Assembly: GCA_930367205.1 (NCBI GenBank)
Contig: OV884009.1
Location: 91,285,189-91,349,188 of the forward strand
Reading direction: 5' to 3'
DNA from: Acanthosoma haemorrhoidale
Taxonomy: Eukaryota; Arthropoda; Insecta; Hemiptera; Acanthosomatidae
DNA: 64,000 nt
The stretch's first letter is position 1. Each line of letters opens with the position of its first letter. A program made the translations under genes and the position numbers. Below the pieces are notes generated by a model. That model had not been told where the DNA came from. It ran no database searches and saw only the letters and a list, made by a program, of their open reading frames with translations. Of the stretch, positions 47,985 through 59,176 are shown in pieces.

Positions 47985-48232
47985 AATCGTCGCATGCGAA
48001 CGAGGAAGCGGAGTCTTGGGAAGTCCCCCCAAGCTCCTCCAAGCCGCGTTACTAGTGACTCCGCTTCCTCAATGGCATACGAGGGAGGTGCCAATCATGT
48101 GGATTTGGGAGGTCACTGGGCTGGTTGTAAATACTGTATGAATGAAAATTGTAAATATGGTACAGATGAGAATATTTATCACAATTACTTATTGCCCAAT
48201 TACGCAGATTATAGTTTTATCACAATATAGAT
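47985..48232 (+). mobile_element. Family-A LINE 3' end with inverted head
   Basis: 48050-48232 is family A in sense orientation ('gactccgcttcctc' to 'attgcccaattacgcagatt'). The preceding 47990-48045 is the same region in antisense ('gaggaagcggagtcttgggaagtcc', then 'aagctcctcc'). The two halves meet near 48045-48055, giving a short fold-back. Twin priming during LINE insertion produces such inversions (established knowledge); that it did so here is inference. Confidence 0.75.
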
Positions 48233-48514
48233 GTTTCTAAAAAAAAATGAATGACAATGGCCTAAACAATATTATACTTTCCTGTTCAAATTATTCCAAT
48301 TAATCTCTTGGAACAGTTGTTGGTAAGTCATAGAGAGATAACCTACTTTTCTTATTTATAATTTTGCTTTGTACAGCTTTGTCTTTATTGAAACATTATT
48401 TTAGTTGAACGTTTTTTGTATTAATTTAAAGGATTGTTTTTTATCATTGAAGTTGGTACTATATGTGTATGCTGACTCTAACCTACAAATTTATGTTCAT
48501 GTAATGACTATAAT
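48233..48514. other. Short AT-rich spacer
   Basis: Lies between two family-A copies. No feature. Confidence 0.5.
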
Positions 48515-48765
48515 TTTAGGTATTGGTCCGGTGATGCGGCTGACGGAGGAGCGTGGGGGACTTCCCAAGACTCCGCTTCCTGTTTTGCATGTGAGAGAGG
48601 TGACAACCATTCGGATTTGGGAGGTCTCTGGGCTGTTTAAATACTGTATGAATGAGCGAGTGAATGAAAATTGTAAATATGCTATGAATGAAAATTTATC
48701 TCAATTACTTATTGCCCAATGAGGCACATTGTAATTTTACCATAATAAAGTTGTTGTGATAAAAA
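48515..48765 (+). mobile_element. Family-A LINE 3' end, sense
   Basis: From 'ggtccggtgatgcggctgacgg' to 'cccaatgaggcacattgtaatttt', with 'aataaagttgttgtgat' and an A9 tail at about 48759-48767. Good agreement with other copies; 5' truncated. Confidence 0.88.
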
Positions 48766-50561
48766 AAAAGATATTAGTAATTTTGTTTTTGCTATTTCGT
48801 ATTTCCATTCTACAAATATACACTGTTATAAGAGAGCGTTAACGTAAAACAACGGGTTAATAATTGCGGTGTCTTTAATAATAATTATATACGGACACTA
48901 AGCTGTACAAGTGTTCACTTCAAGTTATACATCATAACTTTTCCCTTCCTAATAGTTGGAGTACTTAGTATTTGTTGTTCTCAGCTAATACATTTAACAA
49001 ACCACGGTGGTCGTGAGCCAAATAGCGATTGAATCACAGTGAAAGCTCTGAACAAAGACTGACTTCCTCTCGGTCACACAATGCATCCCTGCCAGACTTC
49101 TGCTGACGTTATCTTCTGATTCATCATGATTGAATAACTACAATCAAGTACATTTTAATCAGTCCTAGATTCTAATTCTAACCTCTAATTCAATAAAGTC
49201 TCATCACTAAATTACTATGTCTTAAAACTACACTTGGTTTTAAACTAGACCAATACGAACACGTTTATCTATTTATCGAGCATCGGTTGATTGAAATGAA
49301 ATCATTGCCGTGGTCAAAGCAGACCACAGATTTTTGTTTGTATGCATATTATACGACAGTGGACGTAAAAATAATTCAATCGATATTAAATAAGTAATTT
49401 TAAATCCATACTCCACAAGACTTTAAAATATGTGCCACAAAAACGAAACATTCAAGGCACAGGTCAGAAGCTACTCAAAATTGTATTTTCTTTTTTACCA
49501 TACGGTTGAAGATACATTATATGTAGGTAGTAAATAGTAATTAAAAGTTTTTTAAGTGGCAATGGTAGAAACAATCCAATCCAATAAGCTTTAATAAATA
49601 TACCCTTACAATTGTTTTGCTGAAAAGATTATTTTAAGAAATTGTAACGGTTGAAGTACTTCCGATCTCGAAAAATCTCTAGAAATCTTGGGAGAAGGTC
49701 AGAAACTATCTGGTTGTTTTTAAACCATTTACTTATGATACCCCGGGAGTAGTCCTGTTAGCATAATACGTTTTTTTCACTTTTATCGACATCTTTTTTT
49801 CGTTTAAGTATGTTACAAAAAATACAACCTTATTCAGATAATAAACACAATCATTACAGCTTCTATGAAAAAAAAAATCGTTGGTAGTACTACTTTAACC
49901 TTTCGTTGGTCACATATTTTTGAGAAGTGTATACATAAATATTTTTCTCCCCCCTCCCTCTAAGAACCCAGGGGACAGAGTTTCTTAAGTTAAAGGAAAT
50001 ATTCAATTCATCCTGCAAAACCTGCAAACGTCGCAAAATTATTTTTGATGATGTTTAAAGTATGTTAAATAATAAATTATCATTCTTCAATGTTGTTATT
50101 ATTGAAAAAAAAATTGACATCCGTGTGGAAAACCTGAAAAAAAAAATAGAAAATATAGGTATGCACTTGCGAGTTACATGAGACGGCCATCGGTTTTTGA
50201 AAAAACACATGGTACTAACGGAAGTTCATTCACAAATTCATCCAAATCCTGGAAATTCCCATCTTACATTTAGCTGTATAAAGAAGAAAATGTGTGTCCG
50301 TCTAGATTTAACGATCTGGCCAAATTTTGGAAGATATACCATATTATAATGGTGATTTAAGTGCGAATTTGTAGACCCTTCATTTTTTCAACAGGCCAGC
50401 CACTCAACCTATGACCTCTGCCAACATTAATAAACTCTGGGAGAGATTTAGCCATGTCCAGGCTTTCATAAGTGTCAGTTTTATTTTTTGGTCTTCAGAT
50501 TTTTGAGTGGGACTTTCTACGTTATTCTGTTTCAATTATGTAACTTTAAATAGTTAAAAGT
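48766..50561. other. Anonymous AT-rich DNA
   Basis: No frame above 60 codons and no repeat recognised. Confidence 0.5.
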
Positions 50562-50665
50562 TATTCAACTATTCACAGAACTTGAGGGTTATATTCATTA
50601 TTTCAATTAATTACACTCAATTATTCACTGAACTTGAGGGTTCTAGTCACTATTTCAACTATTCA
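50562..50665. repeat. Two-copy 52-bp tandem repeat
   Basis: Units share 'ttcac(a/t)gaacttgagggtt', 'tattcattatttcaa' against 'tagtcactatttcaa', and 'attca'. Copies are offset by 52 bases (acttgaggg at 50580 and 50632). Confidence 0.8.
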
Positions 50666-51245
50666 CCCTCATTTTAGTAGTTATTTCTAGTTTTGAGAGA
50701 TGTAATTTGCAAGAAGAAAAGATCTAATGTTAATTTTATTATTATTATTTTTCCTGCTTTTCATGAATATTTATAGTTGTGATTTGTTTTTTTACGGTAG
50801 TTTTAAAGTAGTAGGACACATTATATTTTTTTTGGCATAAATATAATAAAACAGGTATTTAAGAAAAAAAATTGATATCGCTGGTTTAGTGTCCTTCCAG
50901 CGAATTCTGTTATATAATAAAATTTTCTATTAATGTTACAAAAGCAGTTTTGAATTACTAAGATGGTTTAATAAATAAATTCAAGTACCATATTGTTACT
51001 ATCTTGGTTTATCTAATAAATGATTTTTTAATGCGTGTTTTGATCCTTTGCACACTGAGACAATCCATTTATAACATTTCGCTTAACTCATTTAATGGCA
51101 ACAGGAGATAAGGTGAATCAAAAATTTAACACGTCAAAAGAATGTGGTCAAAATGCTGATATTTGACAGACTAGAGAGAGTAAGTTAAGTAACTGATAGT
51201 AAGTAATAAAAATGTTAATATAAAAACTGCTAATTTACAGGCTCT
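50666..51245. other. Anonymous AT-rich DNA
   Basis: ATT microsatellite at about 50735-50750. Nothing else. Confidence 0.5.
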
Positions 51246-51720
51246 GTTTACTGGTACGCTAGATTATATCTAGCGGGTGCCCTAGAGGGCAACCCCCGCC
51301 TAAATTGCTTCCATGTTAGCTGGCCTCCATAGGTTGTACTGGACGGAAAAAATATAAAAAATAAGATGTAATAATAATTAGTGGTATAATTAACGATAAA
51401 ATAATGACATTTCAAGAGTAGAAGAAAATGCGCATAACGTTTTGAGGCAATTTCTTCGAGTCGGTAGGAGAAATGGGCCATGTACCGGGGAGCCGTTTAA
51501 CGGAGGCTACTCGTAAAGGAAGTTTGAAGCGTTAGTATGGGCACGTAGGCATAAGAAGAAACATATGCCAAGGATATTGGGGAGGTGGAGTCACGTACAC
51601 GTGTTCTGTGTTCAGTGTGCCGTGTGGCGTCGCTACGCACATGTTAGACTGGCGTTACTCGGTCGATAGGTTTGCATTTCTAGGTATGGGTCAAGAGGAC
51701 AGATCAAAATTTCGATTCCG
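51246..51720. other. GC-richer CpG-containing stretch
   Basis: 51246-51320 and 51480-51720 are GC-richer and contain several CpG. The 77-codon minus frame 51248-51481 shows no motif. The identity is unknown. Confidence 0.35.
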
Positions 51721-51745
51721 GTATCAATCAACAGTCTTTATAATG

Positions 51746-51793
51746 GATAATTGAAGTTTGACTACGCTAGATAATTGAAAGTTGACTACGCCA
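51746..51793 (+). repeat. Two-copy 24-bp tandem repeat
   Basis: 'gataattgaagtttgacta' plus 'cgcta' at 51746-51769 is repeated as 'gataattgaaagttgacta' plus 'cgcca' at 51770-51793, with two differences. Confidence 0.9.
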
Positions 51794-52255
51794 ACTGAAC
51801 TGATCAAAGATAAAAAAGAGATTTTACTTTTGCTTGATAGTTAAATAAAATAAAATCTTTCGTACAGTTTACAATAAATAGCATTCAATGCAGACACACT
51901 TATATTACCTTATAGTTTGTATGTGCTTGTTGAGGAGCAGTATAAAATAAAACGATGCAATTACAAAACACCTCACTTACCACAATATTTCCTTCCTGTG
52001 GTACGGGTCAATCTGGATCAATCATCTTTGGACAAGCTCACTAATGGATCCACATTAATTCTATACTTACCCGTCAGTGTACCATAAATTTGCATCATAT
52101 TGGACACTTGACGTTCATTAGATTGGGTTTTATCATAGAAATGTGGACTGTTGTTTCTCCATAATTTGGTTGATGGGTCAATCTAACCAAACTTTCTTGC
52201 TTACGCGCCTTATTTACATCGTGATTCGCTCATCTGAACAGTATTTTAATTAATT
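51794..52255. other. Anonymous DNA
   Basis: No gene or repeat recognised. Confidence 0.5.
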
Positions 52256-52445
52256 AAATCTGAAAAACAAATGCTTGTCAAGTGACGGTGATGTTCAAGA
52301 TCAATCTTCTAAACTAGAAAGTCTATACAGTGCAAATTTTGAACAAGGATTTGACGAAGCTGAACTTAAACATCAACTAGCTCATTTGGTTATTTTGTTT
52401 TTTTACAACTTCGAATATAATATTGAAAGAAGAATACTCAATAAT
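52256..52445 (+). other. Possible coding relic, unidentified
   Basis: A plus-strand frame without an ATG, between a stop upstream and TAG at 52446, reads KNKCLSSDGDVQDQSSKLES and LYSANFEQGFDEAELKHQLA. The charge pattern and amphipathic spacing look more protein-like than neighbouring frames. A resemblance to the C-terminal part of hAT-type transposases came to mind but is too weak to name. It could be a chance frame. Confidence 0.2.
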
Positions 52446-52466
52446 TAGACCCATTATTGAGTATTC
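52432..52466. repeat. Perfect 14-bp hairpin
   Basis: GAATACTCAATAAT (52432-52445) and ATTATTGAGTATTC (52453-52466) are exact reverse complements separated by TAGACCC. It is too short for a microRNA precursor. It could be a palindrome of a degraded mobile element. Confidence 0.85.
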
Positions 52467-52576
52467 AGATAAGCAGATACAGTTACTTGAAAACGATCTA
52501 CCAAACCCAAAAATAAATAATATGATGTTAGAAAAAATATTTCCACTAGATTTATTGAAATCTCGCGGCCTTATTT

Positions 52577-53165
52577 TTTTCAATCAAAAGTCCTGAGAAC
52601 AATATTAAATGCCCCTTATTGCGTCAGCAACAAAACCCTTCATAATGATCTTAATATAACCTACATTCTTGAACTCATCCCTTCCAAATTCATGAAATTC
52701 CATAGTAACCTATCCAACCACCCTAATCCCGTAGCACAGTCATTGCACTGCTCCACTCATCCCTATATTCCTCCTCGGAGACTGAAACGGCAGTGGCTTC
52801 GTGACCTCCTATAAATGTGCAACAGTGGGAGTCCTGGCAATGGCCAGTCTCTCTTATCATGTCTTGAGCGTATGTGGCTCTCGCGCTCTTCGTCGGCCTC
52901 ACTCGTATTCGGTGGCGTGGCAGGTAGGGGAGCGTGGGGGACTTCCCAAGACTCCGCTTCCTCTATCACATGCGAGGGAGGCAACAACTATGTGGACTTG
53001 GGGGGGGCCCCTGAGCTGTTTGTAAATATTGTATGAATGTGTGACTGAATGATGAATTGTAAATATGGTATGAATGAAAACATTTATCTCAATTATTTAT
53101 TGCCTATTAATTATTAAGGCTGATTGTAATTTCATCTTAATAAAGTTGTTTATAAATAAAAAAAA
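52577..53165 (+). mobile_element. Family-A LINE 3' end, sense, about 590 bases
   Basis: Starts in the C-terminal coding part ('caaaagtcctgagaacaata', then 'gcgtcagcaacaaaacccttcataa') and passes the stop after CAGTGGCTTCGTGACCTCCTA. The whole 3' untranslated region follows to 'taataaagttgtttataaat' and an A-rich tail at 53158-53166. Confidence 0.9.
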
Positions 53166-53503
53166 ATTTAGTATTAATGATAATGCTATGTTCTTGTAGT
53201 AACTATTAGTCAACTTTGAGTTTTTTTGCTTAACAAACATAAAGATATATTAGGTGATTTATATTAAATTAGAAATTTAGTAACACATTCACTGAGTAAT
53301 AAAAAAAATTAATTGAACAGCTCACAAAAACAGAGTCCATTTTATCCGAAGTTCTCACTGACAGCACTCAAGTCCTTATATTTCATGTTTCCAGCCCCCA
53401 GTTCTCAATACCTGTTTAGACCGTTGGAGGGTAGCTCTAGCAATAATCAATGAATATTTCCAGAGATCCATGATGTGGGTTTCTAATGAAGATGTAAAGA
53501 TCT
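53166..53503. other. Anonymous AT-rich DNA
   Basis: No feature. Confidence 0.5.
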
Positions 53504-53694
53504 TATAAATAAAAAAATTATTTCTGTGATAAGATTCTTGAAGTTCCTAATCCTTTTCCACCTTAAAGACTATTAACTCCGAGGTAATGATAATGGGTTA
53601 GATGTCGGTGGTGCTGGTTATCGAACAGTCGGAGGGCAGAACATTAGGGGTGTTTGGAAAGAAGGAGCCCACCTGGTGCATTTTGCTGTGGAAG
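53504..53694 (+). repeat. Direct repeat D, copy 1
   Basis: Matches 54631-54824: 'tataaataaaaaaatt', 'gttcctaatccttttccacc', 'aactccgaggtaa', 'gcagaacattaggggtgttt' and 'aaggagccca'. Copy 1 diverges after 'tggtgca', where copy 2 continues into GC-rich DNA. Confidence 0.85.
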
Positions 53695-54630
53695 CTAGTA
53701 ACAAATTTAAAATCACAAAAGAAGAAGAATACTTCAATAAATTTATATTTTCGATCAGAAAGTAAACAAATTGTCGAAATATACCTTTATTATATTATAT
53801 AACGTGACATAACATTAACACCTTGTATTTAACTGGCTTTGAAAGGAGCAAAAAACATAGTACCAACAGTAGTTCAGTCGGAGAGCAAAATGGGACGTGC
53901 GAAAGGGCCCTTACTACGGAGTAGGGCCTTAACGAGGAGGGGAGACAAGGAGTTTATTGGTCCGCAGATCCTAATAAGGGACCCAAACGTAAGTGAATTT
54001 GACTTCCATGTATACGCATTCTCGTATTATGGATCAACGTTCTCAAAACATAAGTTCTACTACTAGGTTTGGCTTTGTTATGTAGCTTAAAGGTCCAAAC
54101 TGTAACTATAGGGTGGATCAACGCAGCAAGACTCACGCGTACTAATTAATTATAATTTGTTTTTACCTTTCCCGGATCTGTATCCCATACGGGGCTTCCA
54201 CATGGGCCGCATGGACATGGGGAGGGCAAGAGTATTTCGTCGCCTTTGGTGCGCAAGTTCTAAATTAGCTGGGATTGCTGCACCGACCTACGCAAACTGA
54301 CTTATACTATTAATAAGTCTTTATTTTTTTTTAAATAAAAAAATAGTATCAAACAAAATTCGTTTATCCGACCAATTGACAATGTTTTCCATCATCTTCT
54401 CTGACTAAATCAGTCATCATTTACGTCCTTCACACTAACTTATCATTTTATGTAGAGTACGTCCACTGTATGTTGTTGCAATGATTACAGACGACATTGC
54501 TGGGATCACGGCTGCTCATCCTGCAGCGCCCTCCTAGAGATCAAGGGATTCTATCTAATAGATCGTCATGCATCTAGTACATCATTGGTGGTTCTTCTCC
54601 GAGGGTTTTAGTTTACTTGAATAAGGAACG
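53695..54630. other. Unassigned spacer between D repeats
   Basis: Includes a GC-richer part at 53880-53980 and 54180-54300. The 75-codon frame 53839-54066 has no motif. A large tandem duplication with later decay is possible. Confidence 0.4.
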
Positions 54631-54824
54631 TATAAATAAAAAAATTGCTTCTATGATAAGATTCTAGAAGTTCCTAATCCTTTTCCACCTTAAAGACTAT
54701 CAACTCCGAGGTAAAGATGGTCGGATATTGGGCTAGATGTCGGTGAGGCTAGTTATCGAGCAGTCGGGGGGCAGAACATTAGGGGTGTTTGGGCAGAAGG
54801 AGCCCAACTGGTGCAATATCGCCC
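54631..54824 (+). repeat. Direct repeat D, copy 2
   Basis: Second copy, offset about 1.13 kb from copy 1, same orientation, roughly nine-tenths identical by eye. Confidence 0.85.
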
Positions 54825-55080
54825 GGTGGCAGGAAATGTGCCGGGGGTAAAGGCAGTTAAATATGATTCAGGGTGCTACCTTACCAATAGCCCCGACACC
54901 CAAACTGTTGGACCGCCCCCACACACCCCCTAGCTCTCTTTACTTTCTTTCCGAGTGTGCCAGCCCTACTTTCCTTTCGCCCCCTCTGGGAGCTGTGATC
55001 TGTTGAGCCTTCTTACCAGGGCCTAAGCGGCTTACAGTCCAGTTCGAATGAGCTAACAGCCATCCTGTTTAGTACACTTT
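54825..55080. other. GC-rich block following repeat D
   Basis: Cytosine-rich sequence including 'ggaccgcccccacacacccc'. No coding motif. It appears to belong to the same unknown element as repeat D. Confidence 0.4.
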
Positions 55081-55397
55081 TCAATAATTCATAATCCTTA
55101 AAACCGATGTCACTGGTACGGATATCAAGATCAGCGGTCGAGGCATTCGTATTAATATTATAATTTATTTATAAACCAATTAATCCAAGGTTAGGTAAAC
55201 TGAATTTTTTTCGTAGTACTTACCAATAACACGAATGAAAATATTATCCCACCAACTAAAATTATATAAAATAGACGCAAAATTATACATACAAATCCTA
55301 AGAGAAAGATTTAATTTCATTCGGTTAAGGGGCTATTATTCAGTCTGATCATCTGTATTATAGTTAGTTTTTTTTTTATGATTGAAATTTACTAATC
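55081..55397. other. Anonymous AT-rich DNA
   Basis: No feature. Confidence 0.5.
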
Positions 55398-55598
55398 AAA
55401 TTTTTATTGTGATAAAATTACAATCTGCCTTATTAGGCAATAAGTACTTGTGTTCAATCTTCTCATTTGGGACATATTTACAATTCTTCATTCACTCGCT
55501 CATTCATCCAGTATTTACAAACAGGCCAAAGACCTCCTTAATCTACATGATTGTCACCTCCCCCCCCCCTCCTCGCGTGCGAAAGAGGAAACGGATTT
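55398..55598 (-). mobile_element. Family-A LINE 3' end, antisense
   Basis: 'ttattgtgataaaattacaatctgcc' through 'gtgcgaaagaggaaac' with a C10 run at about 55561-55570, where other copies read 'cacctccctcgcatgcga'. It stops abruptly at 55598, so only about 200 bases of the 3' end remain. Confidence 0.85.
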
Positions 55599-57214
55599 TT
55601 TTTATAATAAAGATCGTTATTTTAAAAATTACAATTTGCTTTTACATCATTATTTGGGGTGTAATAGTTCATTAATACAATATGTAAATAAACGAGAGTG
55701 AGTTCTATAAAAATAGTTTAAATTTATTAATACAATGCGCTTTTTATCAAAATCACATATAAGTTGTTTATGAAACTGACAGAATGACTTCGGCAAGGAT
55801 TTGGAAAGCTGAAGAAATATTTCCTTAACTTTTTACACACTCAATTTTGTTTATTTTAGATAACACCATTTGGTTAATTAATTAATGTGAAAAATTACCG
55901 TTTCTATAAAAAAAAAAAAAACATTAGCATAATAAATAATAAATGGTCTAAAAACTCTTAAAAATTCAAATTTTAGAATATTTTGAAACGTTGCTATTGC
56001 GGTTTAGACCTCAAACCCAAAAAATATAACAATAAATTATTTATGATTTTTTCAGGATTAATTATTTTTTAAAGTTTCCTTGCCTTCAACTTAATCAACA
56101 TCCATAATGCAGAATATGCTTTTAAACAGTAACATTAATAAATTCAGAACGAGGGAGACGGTTCATCCTTACTAGTTCAAAATTAAAGCCTCACTACCAT
56201 CTTTACAACTAATTTAATTATTCTTAAAGGGTATGCCAAGATAGTTTGGTTAATAGGAAGTTTAAAACTTCGAGATTTGTTCCGCAATTTTGATTTGGTA
56301 CAGTTAAACGGGAGAACTAGAGAGTATTTGGAACAGAACTTTGCCTACTTAATAAAGTTAAGAGCTCTGTTATAGACCTGAGCGCTGTGACTAGACAAGC
56401 ATTGTGCTTGGTTAAGTCCTTTCCAGCTAGTGCTTAATTTTTTTACATATACATGCCCGCGGTCCTTTGTTTTCGTATAAAAATTAACTAGCTCTGATAA
56501 GTCGTCGGGAGTAATAGTAGAAAGTAACCATTTTCTCTACGATAATATTGTTTTGACTTTTAACGACTGAAATATCTTAAATAAATCTCTGGATCCAGTG
56601 TTACTCTATTGATTATTTTTGTCATTTTCCTAATTAATATGTTTGATTCGAATTGTATTCCCCGTACATGTACATTTCCCGACTAGTGGAAAGTATGCCG
56701 AGGCGTCTTCAAGAAGTAATAAAAGCAAGAGGAGGAAATACGCACTATTAAATGATCCTGTCATTAATTTTTTTTAGGATAAAAATGGTTATTTTTCAAT
56801 TTTTTTTTCATGTTTCCTGCAGTCCACATTTTGATTTTAAATTTTTAAACAAAGACTCATTTAATAAACGTTAAAAACCTTATTAAAGGTAAAAAAGATT
56901 TTATAAATTCAATAAATAATAAGTATTATATACAATCGCCATGTATTATATACAAATACAATGTTTTTACAAGTGGGTGGAATTTTTTGCCTGTCAGTGT
57001 ATGTACAAAATATAGATTCTACAAACGAATCTATTTACAATTGATTCATTGTATTTCCTGTAGCTTAGGTACATTTTATACAACTTCTAGTGTACAAAAT
57101 AGTGATCTGCATTGCACAAAAGTATAATGATGTACATTATACACCAATGGACGGAACGTATAAGTACAGTACAATACAACATAATAAGTATTGTTATATT
57201 TTAAGGATCCAACG
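55599..57214. other. Anonymous very AT-rich DNA
   Basis: A13 run near 55909-55921. No frame above 60 codons. Confidence 0.5.
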
Positions 57215-57480
57215 ATAATTTATTTATTAGAAGTAGGTTGATTCTTTGGGAGCGAGTTTCCGGTTGAAATGCCCTGTACACAGTGTTTATGTCCTGTACA
57301 GGTACAGATGGGTCACCCCTCGGACATTTTGGGGACACCATTTTCATTACAGTTGGGGGCTAGTTTATGTCAGATTGGCTAGAGAAAGGCAGAGCTATAT
57401 AGAAATTTACCAATGCAGCGCGTGATTTTTCCTCCGTTAAGTTAAATTTTAGTGTTGTTTTCAGACATCCTCTAATACTC
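57215..57480. repeat. Dispersed repeat C, copy 3
   Basis: Starts 'tttattagaagtaggttgatt' and ends 'tgttttcagacatcc', like copy 1 at 6585-6815. The internal part is partly different. Confidence 0.4.
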
Positions 57481-57959
57481 ACATACTTGCTTCTTAAACA
57501 TATTTTCCAACCTTTTTTTTTGCGTAAACCTATGGATCGTTACAAAATAAACGTTTTAGATTGATTCCATAATTTTCAAAATCAGTATCATCAAGTGCAT
57601 CCAATGATGCTTTTATCATGTCTGTCCGAATGACAGCTACTGCTTTGTTCTAATCGATTAGAAGCCCCCTAATTAGAAGGTAGAGAAGATAGATAGGTTC
57701 CTTCGCACTCCTGAATGCCTAGCCAACTAGTTAGAAAGGAAGATATCTGTAGCACTGGAAGTTGCTCCGATATCAAACTAGAATGAACCTGTTATAATGA
57801 AAAGCCAATTTGGTCGGCAAGTTTCTCACTGGAATCGGAGCACAGAATGTTATTGTAATGATAAAACAATGGAAATTCGGCTTAACAGTATAACTTTGGT
57901 TTACTATATTTAGTCAGAGCAAAGAAGCTATAAATATTGAAGCCACGTGCTACTAGTAA
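57481..57959. other. Unassigned stretch
   Basis: No gene supported. Confidence 0.5.
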
Positions 57960-58180
57960 TATTTTTTTATTTCATTAAGTAAAATTACAATCTGCCTTAA
58001 CAAAGCAATGAATAGTTGCGACAGAATATCTAATTTACACAATATTTACACTATTGTGTTTGGTCTATTAGTCATACAGTACTTTAAATCTATACACATA
58101 TGTACAAAGCCCAGGAATAGTGACCTCCCAAGCCACGTGAAAGGAAGTAAGGGTCGAGAAGATCCCACGATACCAATCCA
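57960..58180 (-). mobile_element. Old family-A-related LINE 3' end, antisense
   Basis: 'aaaattacaatctgccttaac', 'gcaatgaatagttgcga', 'atttacac', 'agtcatacagta', 'agcccagga' and 'gacctccca' keep the family-A order with many changes and a small insertion. It is either an old copy or a member of the sister subfamily seen at 43855-44260. Confidence 0.65.
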
Positions 58181-58276
58181 ATAATACAGCCATTGATTAG
58201 TTCTGATAAATGATCTCATCGTTTGACGGCTTGACCTGGCTGACTACAAACCATTGCCTAGGTACCCCTAGGCTCC
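58181..58276. other. Short spacer
   Basis: Contains the palindrome CTAGG-TACC-CCTAG near 58259-58272. Confidence 0.5.
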
Positions 58277-58481
58277 ACCCTCGGTAGACTCTCACTACCT
58301 TCCCGATTCCACCCACCTCCTTTAGGCATTCCACACCCTATATCCTTATCATACATCCTTCAAATGGGGGACTCCCCTTAGTGAAAGGCACTCATTAGCC
58401 CAAAATAATTTTCCTTTATTTTTTCGCACATCCAATTTTTATAAGTTTGAGAGCTAAGGGAAACAAAAAAAAAAAAAAAAA
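58277..58481 (+). repeat. Retroposon-like repeat B, copy 2 (5' truncated)
   Basis: Matches about 21048-21243: 'ggtagactctcactaccttcc', 'aggcattccacaccctatat', 'cttagtgaaaggcac', 'taattttcctttatttttt', then an A17 run at about 58465-58481. Homology with copy 1 ends at the A-run in both, supporting poly(A)-primed retroposition. Confidence 0.75.
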
Positions 58482-59174
58482 TCCTCGCATTTACCTATAG
58501 AACAGCCATCCAAACCAAAGGAGAAGGAAGCAAGGAAACCCCACGCTCAATATTCTATATTTTCATAGACCAAAGCACCAATTCAAGACAAAATAATAAT
58601 TATTGAAACGGGATCCTGGAAATCCGTAAATATAAAAAAATAATCACATTAGAAGGCACAAAATATAAACAGTTAAAATGGACTTAATTTTTACACTAAC
58701 TGTTAAGTAAAAATAATGATTACTAATATTATAAATTAACAATTTCCGAACCAGCGCTTTGTGAGTTTGTTCTGTTTCATTTGTTTATCACCCTAACACA
58801 GAAATATTTACAGTCCTACTTTAAACATAAACTGAACGAACTAAATGCTTACACGCGATAAAACCCAACAATATATACCTATTGCATACATACACCACGA
58901 AATAATTATGAATCTACTGTTTTAATATGGAAGATACTTAACTTAACAAACTATACTTTTTATTTACAATTCCATAAGTACTCTATTTACAACTGAACAC
59001 AACACTTAACAATACCTACTTCAAAATCCATCTCCTATGTGTTTTCAATGCAAATAATGGTATTTTTCTTCAACTGGATAGCGAAAGTGGATTTGCGAGT
59101 TGGAACATCCCATGGTATACCACACAAGAATTATTGAGTACAACACTAACTTCAAACAGTTCCAAGTATACTTA
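58482..59174. other. Anonymous AT-rich DNA
   Basis: No gene or repeat recognised. Confidence 0.5.
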
Positions 59175-59176
59175 TA

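Noticed and set aside
52432..52466. MicroRNA precursor
   Set aside because: The stem is only 14 bp with a 7-base loop, too short for a pre-miRNA.
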